The notes: generated from the letters alone by a model not told the origin. 64,000 bases of DNA from Eucalyptus grandis (GCF_016545825.1 NC_052619.1:28993803-29057802), one strand, 5' to 3'. Shown: positions 11,224-23,364, numbered from the stretch's first letter. Program-made: numbers and translations.

Positions 11224-12157
11224 TAGAGATGTTAAATGGGTTGTGCAACCCATTTATGGACCCATTTAAGCATAAATAGGTTGTTAATGGGTCAGGCCTT
11301 GAGAAATAAGGTGCCCTGATGGGTTTAAAATAAAAGAACTAAAATAAATGGGTCTTAAATGGGTACCCATTTATTTTCTTTTTTTTTTATATTTTTCTTT
11401 CTTCTTTTTTTTTCTTTCCTCTTCCTCCGGTCACCGGCACGGCGATGGCCGGCGACCGGGCGAGCCTCGAGGTCGCCCGATTGGCGAGGCTCGAGCCTCG
11501 CCTCGACGCCGGCAAGCCTCGAGCTCGCCGGATCGGGAGGCGGAGGCCTCGCCGACGTCCGGCGAGGCTCGAGCCTCGCCGATCCGGGCGAGGCGGCGGC
11601 CTCGCCAACGTTTGGCGAGACTCGAGCTTGCTAGCGTCGGGCGAGCTCGAGCTCGTCGGATCTCGGCAAGCCTCAAGCTCGCCGGCGTTGGCGGCCGGGT
11701 GAGCTCGAGGCTCGCTTGTGGCCGACGCCGGGCAGTCGCCGTGGCGGCCACCCAAAGAAAAAGAAGGAAGAAGAAGAAGAAAGAAAAAAAGAAAAAGAAA
11801 AAGAAAAAGAAAAGTTATATTTTAAAAAATAAAATAATTAAAATTTTATTTTAAAAAATAATTAAAATTCGATTTTTAAAATAATTATTTTAAAAATTAT
11901 AAAAATTGTCCATTAAATTTGTGTTGTATAAAATTATTTTAGCAATACCATTTTTTTAAATATATATATCTATATATATAATAAATTAAGTTTAATTAAA
12001 TGAGTCGGGTATAGGTTGGGTATGGGTCGGGTCGGGTATGGATCAAAAATTTTGCATTGCAATAAACGGGTCATAAACGAGTTAAATGGGTCGATTTGGG
12101 TCGGACCATTTATGACCCGACCCAAATCCGACCCGACCCACCCGTTTAACGGGTCTA
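11224..12157. mobile_element. hAT-type non-autonomous element (934 bp) with perfect 8-bp target duplication
   Basis: ATGATTAG at 11216-11223 is repeated exactly at 12158-12165. Between them the ends are TAGAGATGTTAAATGGGT and, reverse complemented, TAGACCCGTTAAACGGGT, matching at 14 of 18 positions. Eight-bp duplications and TAG-type ends are hallmarks of hAT transposons. Subterminal regions are full of GGGT/ACCC words (GGGTCGGGTCGGG on the right), probably transposase-binding repeats. The interior has a very GC-rich core (11430-11755, GGCGAGGCTCGAGCCTCGCC motifs) and then a purine run and AT-rich DNA. No transposase is present; the overlapping Arg-rich open frames arise from the core. Confidence 0.85.
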
Positions 12158-12165
12158 ATGATTAG

Positions 12166-13550
12166 TAAGCGTTCTTGAGAACACTTGTTGATAAGATCCC
12201 TACAGTTAATGGAAGCCTACAAAGAGTTTTCAATGGAAGATAGTAAGTCCGGAGTTCATCAGAGGATTATTGGATGCTCGCGATAGCCTCGGATTTCATT
12301 TGGCGTAAACTATGGCTGAATGGTACCTATGCTGTATAGAAACTTATATGTTTTGTTGTACATGTTTTAAAATTGCAACTTCTCATAACTGGGCTAAGCG
12401 GCTTTGCAAAATATGCCGTGGCTTTAAAGTTGATGCTGCTATTGAATTATCTAACAAATACTTTCAAAAGCCGTAGCACTCCTTTTCATAGTTGAAATCA
12501 CTGTGCGGATTCATTCTCAAACAAATTCTCTATATTTAATTTGATTCCCATAAGTTTTTAGCTATAGAATAGTCTCAATTATCTCTCTCTAGCAAGATCT
12601 CAATAGACTCCACTTAGCATTTTTAAAGCTACTTATGGTGCACCATGGAAGTCCAAGGAAGCAAAAAAAAATTGCCTAAAGAAAAATAGGTGAAGATGAA
12701 TGAAATCCATTTTTCTTTCAGTTATTTCAATCAACAAAGTCAATTATTTTCACGAGAGGACATGAATTGTAGCGGTTAGCATTGTTTCCTCAGGGCGAAG
12801 GTGAATTTTGGATCCCCTTTGTTTGAAAATCCATTAGAACGCATCGCGCCCAAATGATATATAATCTCACAACAACTTCATACCGGGCACAAGTTCTCAA
12901 GCGGATAGAACCTTGTTAAGATGTGGGGTGATCACGACTAGTTCAGGAGAGTTGAAAACATGTTATATCAATTTAAAGAAGAAATTGTACGATCAATCCT
13001 AAACTTATTATATATAATACAAATTTAATCCTAAACTTTTCGAATTGTAATTGAGTTCTCAAGCTTTGTCACAATATTATAGATTTTCAACAAAAATTGA
13101 CTAGAATGACTTATGAAAAAGTTTATGACTTAATCGATAAATTTGAAAAGTTTATAACTGAATTGATATTCGTGTAAGAAGTTTATGATCAATAGAATAA
13201 TTTTCCCCAAGATAGAGTGCATATCCAAATAAATTGTCTAACATTAAATTGGTTCCACTCAGTGGTTGGAGAATCTATTTGCATTATAGATTAAGTTTAT
13301 GTTGGATATTTAATTTCACAATGACATTCTATATCAAAATATCTCTCAGTGCTTGTTTACAGGGTTTATATGCTTTTTATATATAGTGGTTTTCCTCCAT
13401 CTATTAGTTAAGTTTTTAGGTTAAACATTCTAACATATGATACCAAAGCCAATTTTGCCCCTAGTTTATTTCGCTTGCACAGCCTCCCATACTACATTAC
13501 TTTTCATATTTAAGACCATTCATTAGAACTTTGGCTTAACTCTTGTACTA
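12166..13550. other. Intergenic with foldback-like remnants, no gene seen
   Basis: 12960-13205 has inverted similarity between its ends (GATCAATCCTAAACTTATTA on the left, GTTTATGATCAATAG on the right) and alternating TTAAT-rich words, suggesting an old foldback element. At 13420-13440 a TGATACCA-like word and the preceding AT-rich stretch resemble degraded LTR/primer-site sequence. None is clear enough to delimit. Confidence 0.35.
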
Positions 13551-13557
13551 TTAATAA

Positions 13558-13964
13558 GGGAAAATAACACAAACAGTCATTTCAAATGTGTAATTTAGTT
13601 CCTAAACTTTTGATTTTTTTTTTTTTTAATATGGTCTCTGGACTTAGTCTAATGTGCAATATATCCTTCAACTTTTGGTACATGTTCAATATAGTTTCTA
13701 AACTGTATGAAAATGTTCAATGTAGTCCTAGGTCTTGAACTAATGAAATGACTACATTGAAAACTATATCTAACATTTTAATACAGTTCTGGGACTGTAT
13801 TGAACATGTATCAAAATTTTTAGAGATTACATTGAATAAATAAAAGTTCATAGATCATATTGCACATTAGGTTAAAGTTCAAGGATCACATTGAACAAAT
13901 TAAGAGTTCATGAACCAAATTGCACATTACACTAAAGTTCAGGGACCATTTGTGTTATTATCCC
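13558..13964. mobile_element. Foldback miniature element (407 bp)
   Basis: The left end GGGAAAATAACACAAA and the reverse complement of the right end GGGATAATAACACAAA match at 15 of 16. Inverted similarity continues inwards through blocks with TGCAATATG, GTTCATGAAC and TTCAATGTAGT, so most of the element could fold on itself. No coding capacity. Flanks are TA-rich, making the target duplication ambiguous. Confidence 0.65.
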
Positions 13965-14306
13965 TATAAAAAAAAAAAAAGTTAGTCGACCATTCCATGA
14001 ATCTGTAATTTATCCATCTAAAGCAGGGTTAAAAGTCATTGAAAAGATTTATAAAGTTCGATCCTCTTTCATATTCCTCTTTCTCCTACAGCTTGCTTGG
14101 CATGGGGCGTGTAGCCAAGCATCATAATAATAGTCAAAGATGCTGACCGTCTCGGGCTTGTGAAGTTATCAGAGTCAAAGTCTCTAGTCCCCCAGCACTT
14201 ACTCCCAAGCCAGAAGAACCCCAATGCAAGATGATTGTTTATTCAAGACCTGCTCCACATCTTAAAATACTGAATAGTGGATGACAACTCTGTGTGCCTG
14301 GATAGA

Positions 14307-14443
14307 GGAGGAGCGTCTCCGAGCAAAGCTCTTCCCACCCTCCCTTTTTCTTTTTCCCTCGTAAATTGATCATACATCATCTCTTTCTGTGAGCAAAAGT
14401 CTCAAAGGGGTGCCCAGCCTTTCGCACGTGGAGACGCTCCTCC
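14307..14443. repeat. Inverted repeat, 14-bp perfect arms
   Basis: GGAGGAGCGTCTCC (14307-14320) is exactly reverse-complemented at 14430-14443 (GGAGACGCTCCTCC) with a 109-bp loop; similarity extends weakly to GAGC(G)AAAG outside the arm. A transcript would form a hairpin. No element ends or function are evident. Confidence 0.55.
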
Positions 14444-14789
14444 ATCGATTGCTTTCTTTCGTGCCCAAGCTTTCCATCTCTCGTGGCCTAATTCCCTGCC
14501 AAAAAGAATAACAAAGGGAACTTTGAATGGCCCCAACACTAAAGAATGCTTAGATTTCTAGAAACGAGCCTGATTAAGTCCAAACGTGAAAAGGGTTGCG
14601 TTACCCCGCAAGTTGGACCCTTAAATTCATGCATTAGGTTGGTACGAGTTGTGCCCTTGAACCCATGCCGGGCATTTATTATAACCATGAATTGGGTGTG
14701 CTTGAGTAAGGCAACAGACGGATTGAGAATCAATAATTGGCGTTGCAAAAGGATTGATTGATGTGAACAAGGATCATAGGGCTTGGACA

Positions 14790-15290
14790 AAGCATGGTCA
14801 GCGGGGATTGTGGGGCCCTAACAACCCTCGCCCAATTTGGAAAAGGGCCATGGCCCTTACTTGCTATTGGCGAGAGTCACTGGCCCTTGGGTAAGGGTCG
14901 CAACCCTCCCCCAAATTTGATTTTTCGACTATTGCTGGCCCTTCCCAATGATGGTGGGGCGACAATGGTTGTGGGCTTGCTTTTTCCGTTTCTATTTTTT
15001 CCTTTTGTATTTTTTAAAATTTTTTATTATTTTTCAATATATTTAAATAAAAATTGTATTAAAATTAGATTTAGACCAAAATGATGTCGTTTTAACCTTC
15101 TATTTTAAGTTTTAGCCATGTCATCATCACGTGGGAGAGAGAAAAAAAAAGGCCACGTGGTATTTTCTATCAGCCAAGTTGAACAAAATTAACAGATTAA
15201 TTTGATTGTACAATTTTGACAAGTTTTAAAATTTAATTACACTTTTTGAAAGTTTTAGAATACCTTTCCTGGTAAGTTTAGGACTTCCGG
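14790..15290. other. GC-cored repeat fragment
   Basis: A patch of GGGCCCTAAC, CCTCGCCCAATTTGG, GGGCCATGGCCC and TAAGGGTCGCAACCCTC (14805-14970) is followed by T-rich DNA and TTTAGTC/AAGTTTTAG-type repeats. It looks like part of the same general class of GC-cored elements as 41012-41734. Ends were not found. The plus-strand open frame through it is a by-product. Confidence 0.35.
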
Positions 15291-15748
15291 TGCACTTTTC
15301 AATTAAGTCCTTGAATACAATTATCATAATAATTTCCTAAAATTGTATTGCAATTTTGATTTTTGGGAGACTTTATTGGTGAAATTTCTTCGTCGTTCAA
15401 CGGCCAGCCATGACTTAATATCCCCTGCTTGTTTATGAAATGAAAATATGTAAAAGATGTGTAAATATATGCACGATCCTTAATTTGTGAGTGTATGCGT
15501 GTGCAATATGATTTATACATTTTAACTAGTGAGGCACGCTCAACTTTAGAATTGACGGTCGTGTCATTATTTAGCTGCGTCAGACAAGGGTTCTCTTCGT
15601 CCTTTCAGCCACATATATAATACTGGTTTTTAAAGCCAAAAATATATTTGGAGAAAATAAATGTAATCCTTTGGAAGAAAAAACATTTTTTGAAGTCATG
15701 ACAGGGCAAGAATCAAAACAAACATGATGATAGCCTAAAGAGCATCAA

Positions 15749-16049
15749 AAGTGTCATAATTTTCATACGACACTTACTCTTTTTTTTCTCCAATCACTTA
15801 AGTGACATATAGCATTTTAATCGATTACGTAAGAGTCATGACTTTTTTAGAAAAATTTACCTTAGGTGCCATGCCACGTCTAATTTTTGGCACATTGATG
15901 CATTTTTGGAAAATGTTATGATGCTCGGATGATTAACTGAAAGTTATAGTACCCAAGTAAACATTTTTTTATAAATTAATGGTATTCAATTGATTGAAAA
16001 AAACAAGTTGTGGCATTTAAATAAGCGTTGTATGAAAATTATGGCACTT
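15749..16049. mobile_element. Miniature inverted-repeat element (301 bp)
   Basis: Bases 15749-15776 and the reverse complement of 16022-16049 match at 25 of 28, including CATAATTTTCATAC. The interior is AT-rich with inverted internal words (AGTGACATATAG, GTTATGATGCTC) and no coding frame. Typical of a MITE. Confidence 0.65.
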
Positions 16050-16499
16050 GTAATGTTATAATCCTCGTGACTTGTTATTACAGCCACATTTTGCTTGTAG
16101 TCTTTTTGTGGCCTCTTATCTCTTTCTTTCTGCAGCAGCTCATACTTAGCAATAAAATAGCAAAGTCTTAGCCCTCAAATATCTCTCTCAAGTTAAATTT
16201 TAACCCATCGAAAGTAAATTTATAACTTTTTTCTAAGAGTGAAGTGAGGCATATGTTCCTAACCTTCTTAAATCATGTAACAAGTCCATCAAAAAACTCA
16301 TTGTTGTATTGGTAAAGTTTGGCATGGTATAGTTTTATAAAATGAAGAACGGAATTATCCTTACATCTCCGACCAATTACAAACCGAATTAGGTGACAAA
16401 TTAGTCTATAGGATAAAATAAATATTTAATAAAGACAAAGTAAAAAAATTAAATCTAAAAAGTTAATTTATTCCTACTTCACCACATTGGGCTATGAAT

Positions 16500-17520
16500 A
16501 GATCGATATGTTGAACAGTCGTTTGTTTGTCTTTGCCAGTAAAAATGGCAAAATCAGGAGTTTTAAAGGCTTCCAGAAAAGTCTTATTATCAACCCACTT
16601 ATGATAATGTTTCCTGTGATTACGTCCGTCTATTTCTAATTATTGTCCAACTATTTAGGCAAATTGTTCTGGAGCGATTTGAGGATTCAATTGCTCATGT
16701 TGCTGCCCCTTAGGCGATGCTAATATTAACTAGCAACTTAGGCCTACAGGAAATGTTTAGCACATTAGGTGGCACCACTGCATCAGTTGGTCTAATATTT
16801 TCAACAGTTGGTGCTTGACCATTCTGTCGATTAGTCTGATTCACCAAATTATTATTACTCATTTGATTATTTGATCGGCATTGTTTTAATTACTACTATT
16901 GTTTTGGCTTTGATTTGAAGTCTCGAGTGCAACAGCTCTACCGGAGTTGATAAACTTGGCCTAAATTATATGCATGATTAAATTGACTTAGATGGACTGG
17001 GAACATACCCTTATAACAAGATACGCTTGGAATTGTCATTGTGGTTAGTTGGACGATTCTAACCTTGAGATGGCACCATTGATAATATTGATGACCATTT
17101 GCTTGATCACATTCGACATATGATTCACAATGTAGTTGGCCATGTCATTTAGCTATTCCTTGATCGAATTGTGCATGTTGACACCATGTAAGAATTGGTG
17201 CAACCTACCTCAATTGCTCTTCATTGAGATGCCTTGGAAGATCAGCATCTCTTGCACAATTGTCTTCCATCACTCCTCCAATGGCTAAGGACTCGGAATG
17301 TGGAGCCATCTCATTACAAGTTGGTGGTAACATGTTATGGCTACTAGTAATATTGTTAGCCTCTTGTTGATTTCTGGTCCTCACTATTGCAGTTTTCTCA
17401 GATTCAGCAGAAGTTGTCCCATACAAATGGCTCACTAAAAAAGAGAAATATCTTTTAAATATTGATTGAATTAAATTGACAAATGCCGCGAAAGGTCTTT
17501 CGTTGATTTTGGACAAGAGG
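16500..17520 (-). pseudogene. Possible retrotransposon gag-like remnant
   Basis: On the minus strand a 103-codon frame (17516-17205) reads IVRTRNQQEANN and SHNMLPP, then continues past stops with NHMSNVIKQMVINIINGA and SRLESSN. The polar, Gln/Asn-rich character and broken frame resemble the gag start of some plant LTR retrotransposons, but no LTR, primer site, protease or integrase was seen. Low confidence; may be unrelated decayed DNA. Confidence 0.25.
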
Positions 17521-18700
17521 AAATTAAAAATATAGGAAAGACAAATTTACTGGGAAATAAATTACGAAGAACATTGAGTTCAATGGTTGATTGAATGAAC
17601 CTTTACAAACAGTACAGCGCAGGTTTATATAACCTATTATTGACAGTTGCATACAAGTGGCTATTTGATTTTGAATAAACCAGCAACTTTGTAATCCTGT
17701 CCGCAATTACAATAAATTACAAGTAATAGACACAATGTCCTATTATTTAGTAAGGATTATGTACAAGTAATTACCAATCTTGAGAATGCTGGCTTAAACA
17801 CCTGGCAATAATGTACTCCTATCGATCCACTATGTTTGATGTGCCGGCAGGCCACTGCCTATTAACTGCACCATTCCAACAGTTAGCCAAAATCTGGAAT
17901 AGCTTGCTATTGATGATATAGTCAATTAACTTATCTTAGGTTCTAATGAGGGCTCTTGTCAATGATTTCCACCGTATCTTATCGATTCTCTTCATTATCA
18001 ACAAGCTCATATTATGGACTAATAACTCTATTGTGAACAAACTTAAGTCTTATCGACCGAGTCCGTCACTCATCGATTTCAGAAATTGATTATGTTTTGG
18101 TGTCAATACCTTCTAATTGCCATCCGGGGTGACGTACACCATCCTTGGCCATTGATGTAGAAGCTTACTCATAGCTCTCCCTCTCCCACTCCTCCTTTTA
18201 GGCTTTATGTCTCTTTTGTAGTGATTTTTTTTTTATTGTGACGCCATTGACACAATGAATATCAACGCATAGTTCACGTCAAGATTCAATGGCAATTATG
18301 CTTCAACATCGAATTGTTGAAAATCATAGTATACAAATTCAAATGAAAAATAATTCAAAGACAAATCAAAACTTGCCAAGAATTAGACCTCGCACTGTCA
18401 TTATGCTTTTAATCGTTTCTACAAAATAATGACGATTGAGATCACCTTAACAATTAACTCATTTTCATCTAAAAAGTGGACATTATACCCCCATCTATCT
18501 AGGTCTCATTGCAATTTCCATCCTGTCTTTTCATTTTTTACGGTCAAGCTCATTTCATACAGTTACCCCAAATAATATATTCCTAGGGAGAAATAAATCT
18601 AAGCAAATATAAACTATCTTCCTCTCCCTTCTCAAAATTCCACATCAACCTCCTTAAAAAAACATAGAATATTAAAAAAATTTGCAAAGAAAGTCAGACA
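17521..18700. other. Intergenic, no gene seen
   Basis: AT-rich sequence upstream of the cyclin gene. No terminal repeats, coding similarity or clear regulatory array recognised apart from the core-promoter features noted separately. Confidence 0.5.
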
Positions 18701-18776
18701 ATGCCTAATTTAGGGGTAAAAAAAAAAGAGAGAATGTACTTATACCCTCTGTATAACAACTGTAGCAACACTGCGC

Positions 18777-18825
18777 TATAAGTAACCGCAAATAACCTCT
18801 CTCCCTCCCTCTCTCTCTCTCTCTG
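18777..18825 (+). promoter_or_regulatory. Candidate core promoter of CYCD5
   Basis: TATAAG at 18777-18782 is followed 16 bp later by a CT-rich initiator-like tract (18798-18825). Placed about 230-280 bp before the ATG it would give a normal leader length. Inferred from motif and spacing only. Confidence 0.4.
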
Positions 18826-19055
18826 CCCCGCTGATTTTGGCGGCACTGAAAGCGCCACCTTCTCCTCCTCTCCATATCCATCGCTCCCCACGATTTCATC
18901 TCTCTCTCTCTGTCAATCCCGTCAACGTTGTTTCAGCGCCGAATCTCCCCCACGATTCCTTCTTGCTCGGAGATCTTCACTTCGCTATAACCGTGCGAGG
19001 AAACACAGAGCACGCCCGAGACTTAGGCAGAGAAAACTTGAGACAGAACAGAAGG

Positions 19056-20602
19056 ATGGAGTACGGCGACGACTCCGACGTTGTCTCCCTCCTGTGCCAA
19101 GAGGACGAAGCCGCCTTCCTCCTCGTCTCCCACGACGACGACGACCGCCCCGCCGGAGGGGCGCCGACCAGGCGCCGGCGGTGGAGACCATTACCCAGTT
19201 CTTCTTCGCCGTCGGCGACGAGGACGAGTACATCCAGAGGCTCGTCCGGCGAGAGACCCGGGACCCTCCGTTCTCGCTCCGCTGCTCCTCCGCCGCCTCC
19301 GCCGCCACCCCGCGCAGCCTCTGGCTCGAGCGCGCTCGCACCAGCGCCATCGATTGGATTTTCGATGTCTGTCTCTCTCTCTTTCTCTCTGGATTGTTCT
19401 CTCATTAAAGTTGACCGCTTTATCGTTTCTGGGTCGTTATTGCTATTGCTAAAAGAAGGAAAGTCTGCGTTTTGCAGAGGAGGGAATCGTTCGGATTTCA
19501 CTTGCACACTGCCTATCTGTCCATCACTTACTTCGATCGGTTTCTTGCAATCCGCTCCATAGCCGTAAGCGAGCTCCTATTCTTTTTTCATTTGAATTTT
19601 GTCCACGAGTGCTTATTCGATGCTTTGGAAATCCGAACATTTCTTATCGGTGCGGTCTCTAAGTAGCTAGAGAAGAGACCCTTTTTGCATTTTCTGGGTC
19701 TCTTCTGGTTCTGATGAATCGGGTTCTGAATGATATTTACCTGGGATTGCCGGATTCATTTTGCAGGACGGGAAGTTGTGGGCCGTCCGACTGCTGTCGC
19801 TGGCGTGCTTGCTTCTGGCGGCGAAGATGGAGGAGTACAGAGTCCCTGCGATATCAGATTTCCAAGCTCAAGATTTCGTTTTCGAGGGTGAAATAATACA
19901 GAACACCGAGCTCCTGATCTTGAAAACACTCGAGTGGAAATTGGGTTCGATCACTCCCTTCTCTTATCTGCACTATTTAGTCCTTAAATTCCACGGCCAA
20001 TCCAGAGAGAGGGAGTTCTTCAATGCCATGGAGCTCGTTCTTGCGCTATCAAAAGGTAAAAAGAAAGCTAGTCTAATCTGTGAGATTAAGCATTTTTGCG
20101 TACATAGATTGATGTTGTGTGTATTCATTTTTACTACAACGTGTATTTATCTGTTTATATTCAATTTATGTGCCAGAGATTAATTTGGTGGATTATAGGC
20201 CATCTGTTATTGCTGCTGCTGCCGTACTATCGTCATCTTCTGATGCTGAGTTGAGTAGAAAAGCAATGGAACTTAAAACAAGTAGAATCTCATTATGGGA
20301 TTCTCAAGATAATGTGAGTCTCTGCAAAATATGCTGTCCCTTTCCTAATGATCTTATTGTTAATTCTGATTATAGTCTCTTTTGTCTCACTGCAACAGGA
20401 GCATATATTCGTCTGTTACAACCTTCTTCAGGGAATAATGAAGCAGGAAAAACTCAAGACCCCGCCAAAAATTTCTCACAGAGATGTTCTGAGGAGTGTT
20501 TCATCATCTTTAACCTATGCCAGTGGTGGCATCAAGAGGAGGCTTCCATTCATTGACAGTGATCAGAACTGCCCTGTGAAGAAAAAGACCAGAAGGCAAT
20601 AG
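19056..20602 (+). CDS. CYCD5: D5-type cyclin, first exon with a single-base frame break
   Basis: D-type cyclins activate CDKA to phosphorylate retinoblastoma-related protein at G1/S. Five exons fit: 19056-19366, 19478-19564, 19767-20055, 20177-20313 and 20399-20602. Exon 1 begins MEYGDDSDVVSLLCQE, which contains the LxCxE retinoblastoma-binding motif at residues 12-16. Later blocks are QFFFAVGDEDEYIQRLV and AIDWIF, then FGFHLHTAYLSITYFDRFLA, LWAVRLLSLACLLLAAKMEE (cyclin box) and FVFEGEIIQNTELLILKTLEW. The C-terminus is KRRLPFIDSD with a basic KKKTRRQ end, as in CYCD5;1. The frame of the start codon leaves the conserved frame near 19155-19170 (GGAGGGGCGCC): the genome is one base short (or two long), and exon 1 is 311 bp, not a phase that joins exon 2. 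Corrected length would be about 342 residues, normal for the family. Either an assembly error or a real null allele; exons 2-5 are intact. Confidence 0.9.
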
Positions 20603-20831
20603 TTTCCTGTGATATTGAGCTAGGTTCTTGCTTTGGGGGATGATGATTACAGGTCTAATGAGTGTTTAAAAGTCCCAAATTCAGTAGCATGAGTGGATTT
20701 GATGACCTGGGGGTCTTCATTTTCCAATACCCACAAAAAGAGAAAAAGAAGAATATTCTTCAGCCAGTGAAAGCCAAGCGGCTGGAGGAGAAAACAGTAT
20801 ATAATTAAAAAAAGATTGAAACTTTTTCACG

Positions 20832-20833
<2 letters not shown>

Positions 20834-20863
<30 letters not shown>
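20834..20863. repeat. GA microsatellite downstream of CYCD5
   Basis: About 30 bp of uninterrupted GA about 230 bp after the CYCD5 stop, probably in or near the 3' untranslated region. Confidence 0.85.
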
Positions 20864-20869
20864 AGCAAG

Positions 20870-22790
20870 AAGATGACATGAAGTTCAGTACAGAGACCAA
20901 GGGAGTGGGAGAAAGAAGCATCAGCCAATTAATCCCAATCTTGTCTATATTCATGCTAGAAATAGCAGCTTCCTTAAAATGCTGCTATTTGCTTCAATGC
21001 CCACTTTGGCATTTTGTTTCATTTTCGATTTTGTTTACCGTGAAATTTGTTTGGTCGGTAGTGATTTGTGTTAGTGAAAAACCCTAGCAAAGTCCCTACC
21101 TTTTGATGGGAGCTTGGGATGCTTCCTTGTGTCTTTCAAAAGGCTGAAGGCCACGAGGGAATGTGTTGTTTGTTTTTGCTTGATTTGACACATTTGTATT
21201 GCGTTTGGGCCAATAAAAAAGCATGAGATATTGGATGTGATTGGATATTTTGCTTCGAATGTTGGGTCGGGGGAGTCCTTGCTTTTCATGAGTGGCTTTA
21301 CCTTTTTCCCATTAAGCTGTAGTATGGGAGCCTATAAAAGACCACGCACCCCACGCACCCCTACCCCCTTCCCGCACGATGGGTCGCATTCCATTGCAAT
21401 CTATCAAAGTGTCTATTACTCTAACAAAAAAAGAAAAAAATCAAGGTGTCTAGATCTTATGAGTATCTTCTGGGTATGGGGAATGAGGAAAATGATTTAT
21501 GCATGTTTAGCATATCTATCTTCTTGTTAATGTAGAAAAAATTGGGCTCTGAAAGTGTTTGACAAACCATAATTGAAGGACTTAGGACCATAATAAGCCC
21601 ATGAAACTAGATAAGGCAATGAGTTTTCTTTACAAGTTGAATGAAAATAAATTGACATGGTACCGGAATACATAAAAGATAAAATGGCACTTTGGACGAA
21701 GATGCTCGGAGCTTAGTTGGTAAGTCGGTATGGATATTGTTTCACAGATTGTCTGCTGACGCAATGGAATTAAGAATGTGGGGGTGGTACGTTCTTGATG
21801 ATTTAATGGGATTAGTGCTTCATAGAAAGGCCTTAAATCAAATTACAATTATCCCATAATTCTCACCAAAAATTGAGTTTGAAAAGATTTTGCACCTCGT
21901 ATCAAGTTGGCTCTCCATTATGCTCATTGCGTTCTTATTTTTTGTGACACGATGATGGTTTATGTGCTCCTTAATAAACCTTAAAGAATAATTTAGAAAG
22001 ACTTTTACATCGTGATGTGAATTATGAGCGATAATTTCTGTTTGAGATAATGATATATTGCTCAAAAAAGAAATTAGCAACAAAAAGTCTTCTTATGAAT
22101 ATCTCCACATACCATCTATTCTTAGAGACATAGTTTTTTTAATTTTTTTTATTATTAGTTTGGTTTCCCAATGACATAAAATCGTGAAAAAATTAAACTT
22201 AGGCCCTGGTTTTTCACACGAATGTTAGGTAAATATATAGTGATCTTTTTGCTCCCTCCGATTGGTCCTTGCGGGGCCTTCCTATGATTCATAAAAGTTG
22301 GAATGTGTCAGAAGGTCCAATGCTCCACATGCCTTCATGGGATAGGTGGGTCTTACCTTGATCAGGTTTTAGATGGACCGGGTGAATTACAATTGATAGT
22401 TATGATAGCATATGATTCGTTGATTTTTTTTCTTTTTTATAACGAGTGGTCCAATATCCTCAACAAATCATACTTGGCAAACCCACTTATTTTTAAAGGA
22501 GAAAACATTTTGCATGGATCATGACTCCATGGACCTATAAGGTCGCAATTATTGATTATATGAGACCCATCTTGATTAACATATGCAATTAATTAGATCC
22601 ATGACAGTCTAGGTTAGATAGTGCTCCAGTTCGCAATAATCATGTCCCTTGTGCCCCATGAAAATAAATATTTGATTTGACTTATTCTACATATGATATG
22701 GAAAATAACGTTATTCGTAATTCAAAAATGGTATAAGAACTTGTGTTTCTAAAAGCCTCACCATCATTGAATACTTAATCGACTTATTAA
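20870..22790. other. Intergenic, no gene seen
   Basis: AT-rich with scattered stops in all frames. An 81-codon minus-strand frame (21838-22083) and a 99-codon plus-strand frame (21231-21530) have no recognisable domain. No element ends were found. Confidence 0.45.
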
Positions 22791-22794
22791 TCCA

Positions 22795-22985
22795 TTGAAG
22801 AGAGAGATCAACGGAATTTGCTAATTGGGTTGTAAAGGCCCAAAGAAAGAAATAGCCCGCCATGAAATTAGACTTCTTATCCTCCTCTGGGCCTTTGGGA
22901 GCTCCTTTGTTCGGAAGCTTTTATAGATGTGTATTCGCCAACTTCATTCTAATGAAATGAAAGTGAATTTTCAACCCCCAAGAAA
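22795..22985 (+). mobile_element. LINE 3'-end fragment
   Basis: Contains the C-terminal pattern seen in plant L1-type LINEs (ANG-like start, GLGCKGPKKE region, then WAFGSSLVRKLL) and a tail CATTCTAATGAAATGAAAGT followed by A-rich DNA. It parallels the end of the LINE at 31930-32030 and 32830-32890. 5'-truncated, no open frame. Confidence 0.5.
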
Positions 22986-23204
22986 AACTTAGATTGTGAT
23001 TTAATTCTCTAAAGCAGCAACTATTTATGAAGTGATACATTTTAAGCTCCTTAATTTACTTCTTCTTAATGCCACTTCAACAATTCTTCAATGCAGGAAC
23101 TTTTGCACGATGACTTGATATATAGCAGCCCTCACAGTGATTGCTTTTGTATTGTTTGCTCGGTGAGCTTAAGTTACTGATTTTTTGAGTTACAATATGC
23201 TGCA

Positions 23205-23361
23205 ACAATAAATAAAATACAAATGCTATCCACACTATCATTTAAAATAAAAGAAAATCTCCCGCTTTTAAAGGATTGCCTTCAACTGAAGGACATGAGA
23301 GTTGAGTATTTCAAAGAGCTTTACACCTCAATATGGTCCTATGGATTGTTAAAGAGGAGAT
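23205..23361 (+). pseudogene. LINE, segment A (before the reverse transcriptase core)
   Basis: A broken frame reads SFKIKENLPLLKDC and VEYFKELYTSIWS, similar to the region just upstream of the reverse transcriptase in plant LINEs (VEYFQxLFTS pattern). It stops at the TAA target of the element 23365-24273 and the LINE resumes at 24277. Confidence 0.55.
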
Positions 23362-23364
23362 TAA

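Noticed and set aside
11348..11854. Long open frames on both strands, Arg/Ser/Ala-rich, up to 168 codons
   Set aside because: They lie wholly inside the GC-rich core of a hAT-type element and exist in several frames at once; base composition, not coding, explains them.
18977..19507. Minus-strand frames of 121-176 codons opposite CYCD5 exon 1
   Set aside because: Shadow of the GC-rich cyclin exon; the plus strand has clear cyclin similarity.
21838..22083. 81-codon minus-strand frame considered as a copia integrase remnant
   Set aside because: No catalytic or zinc-binding motif could be matched, and neighbours are not retrotransposon-like.
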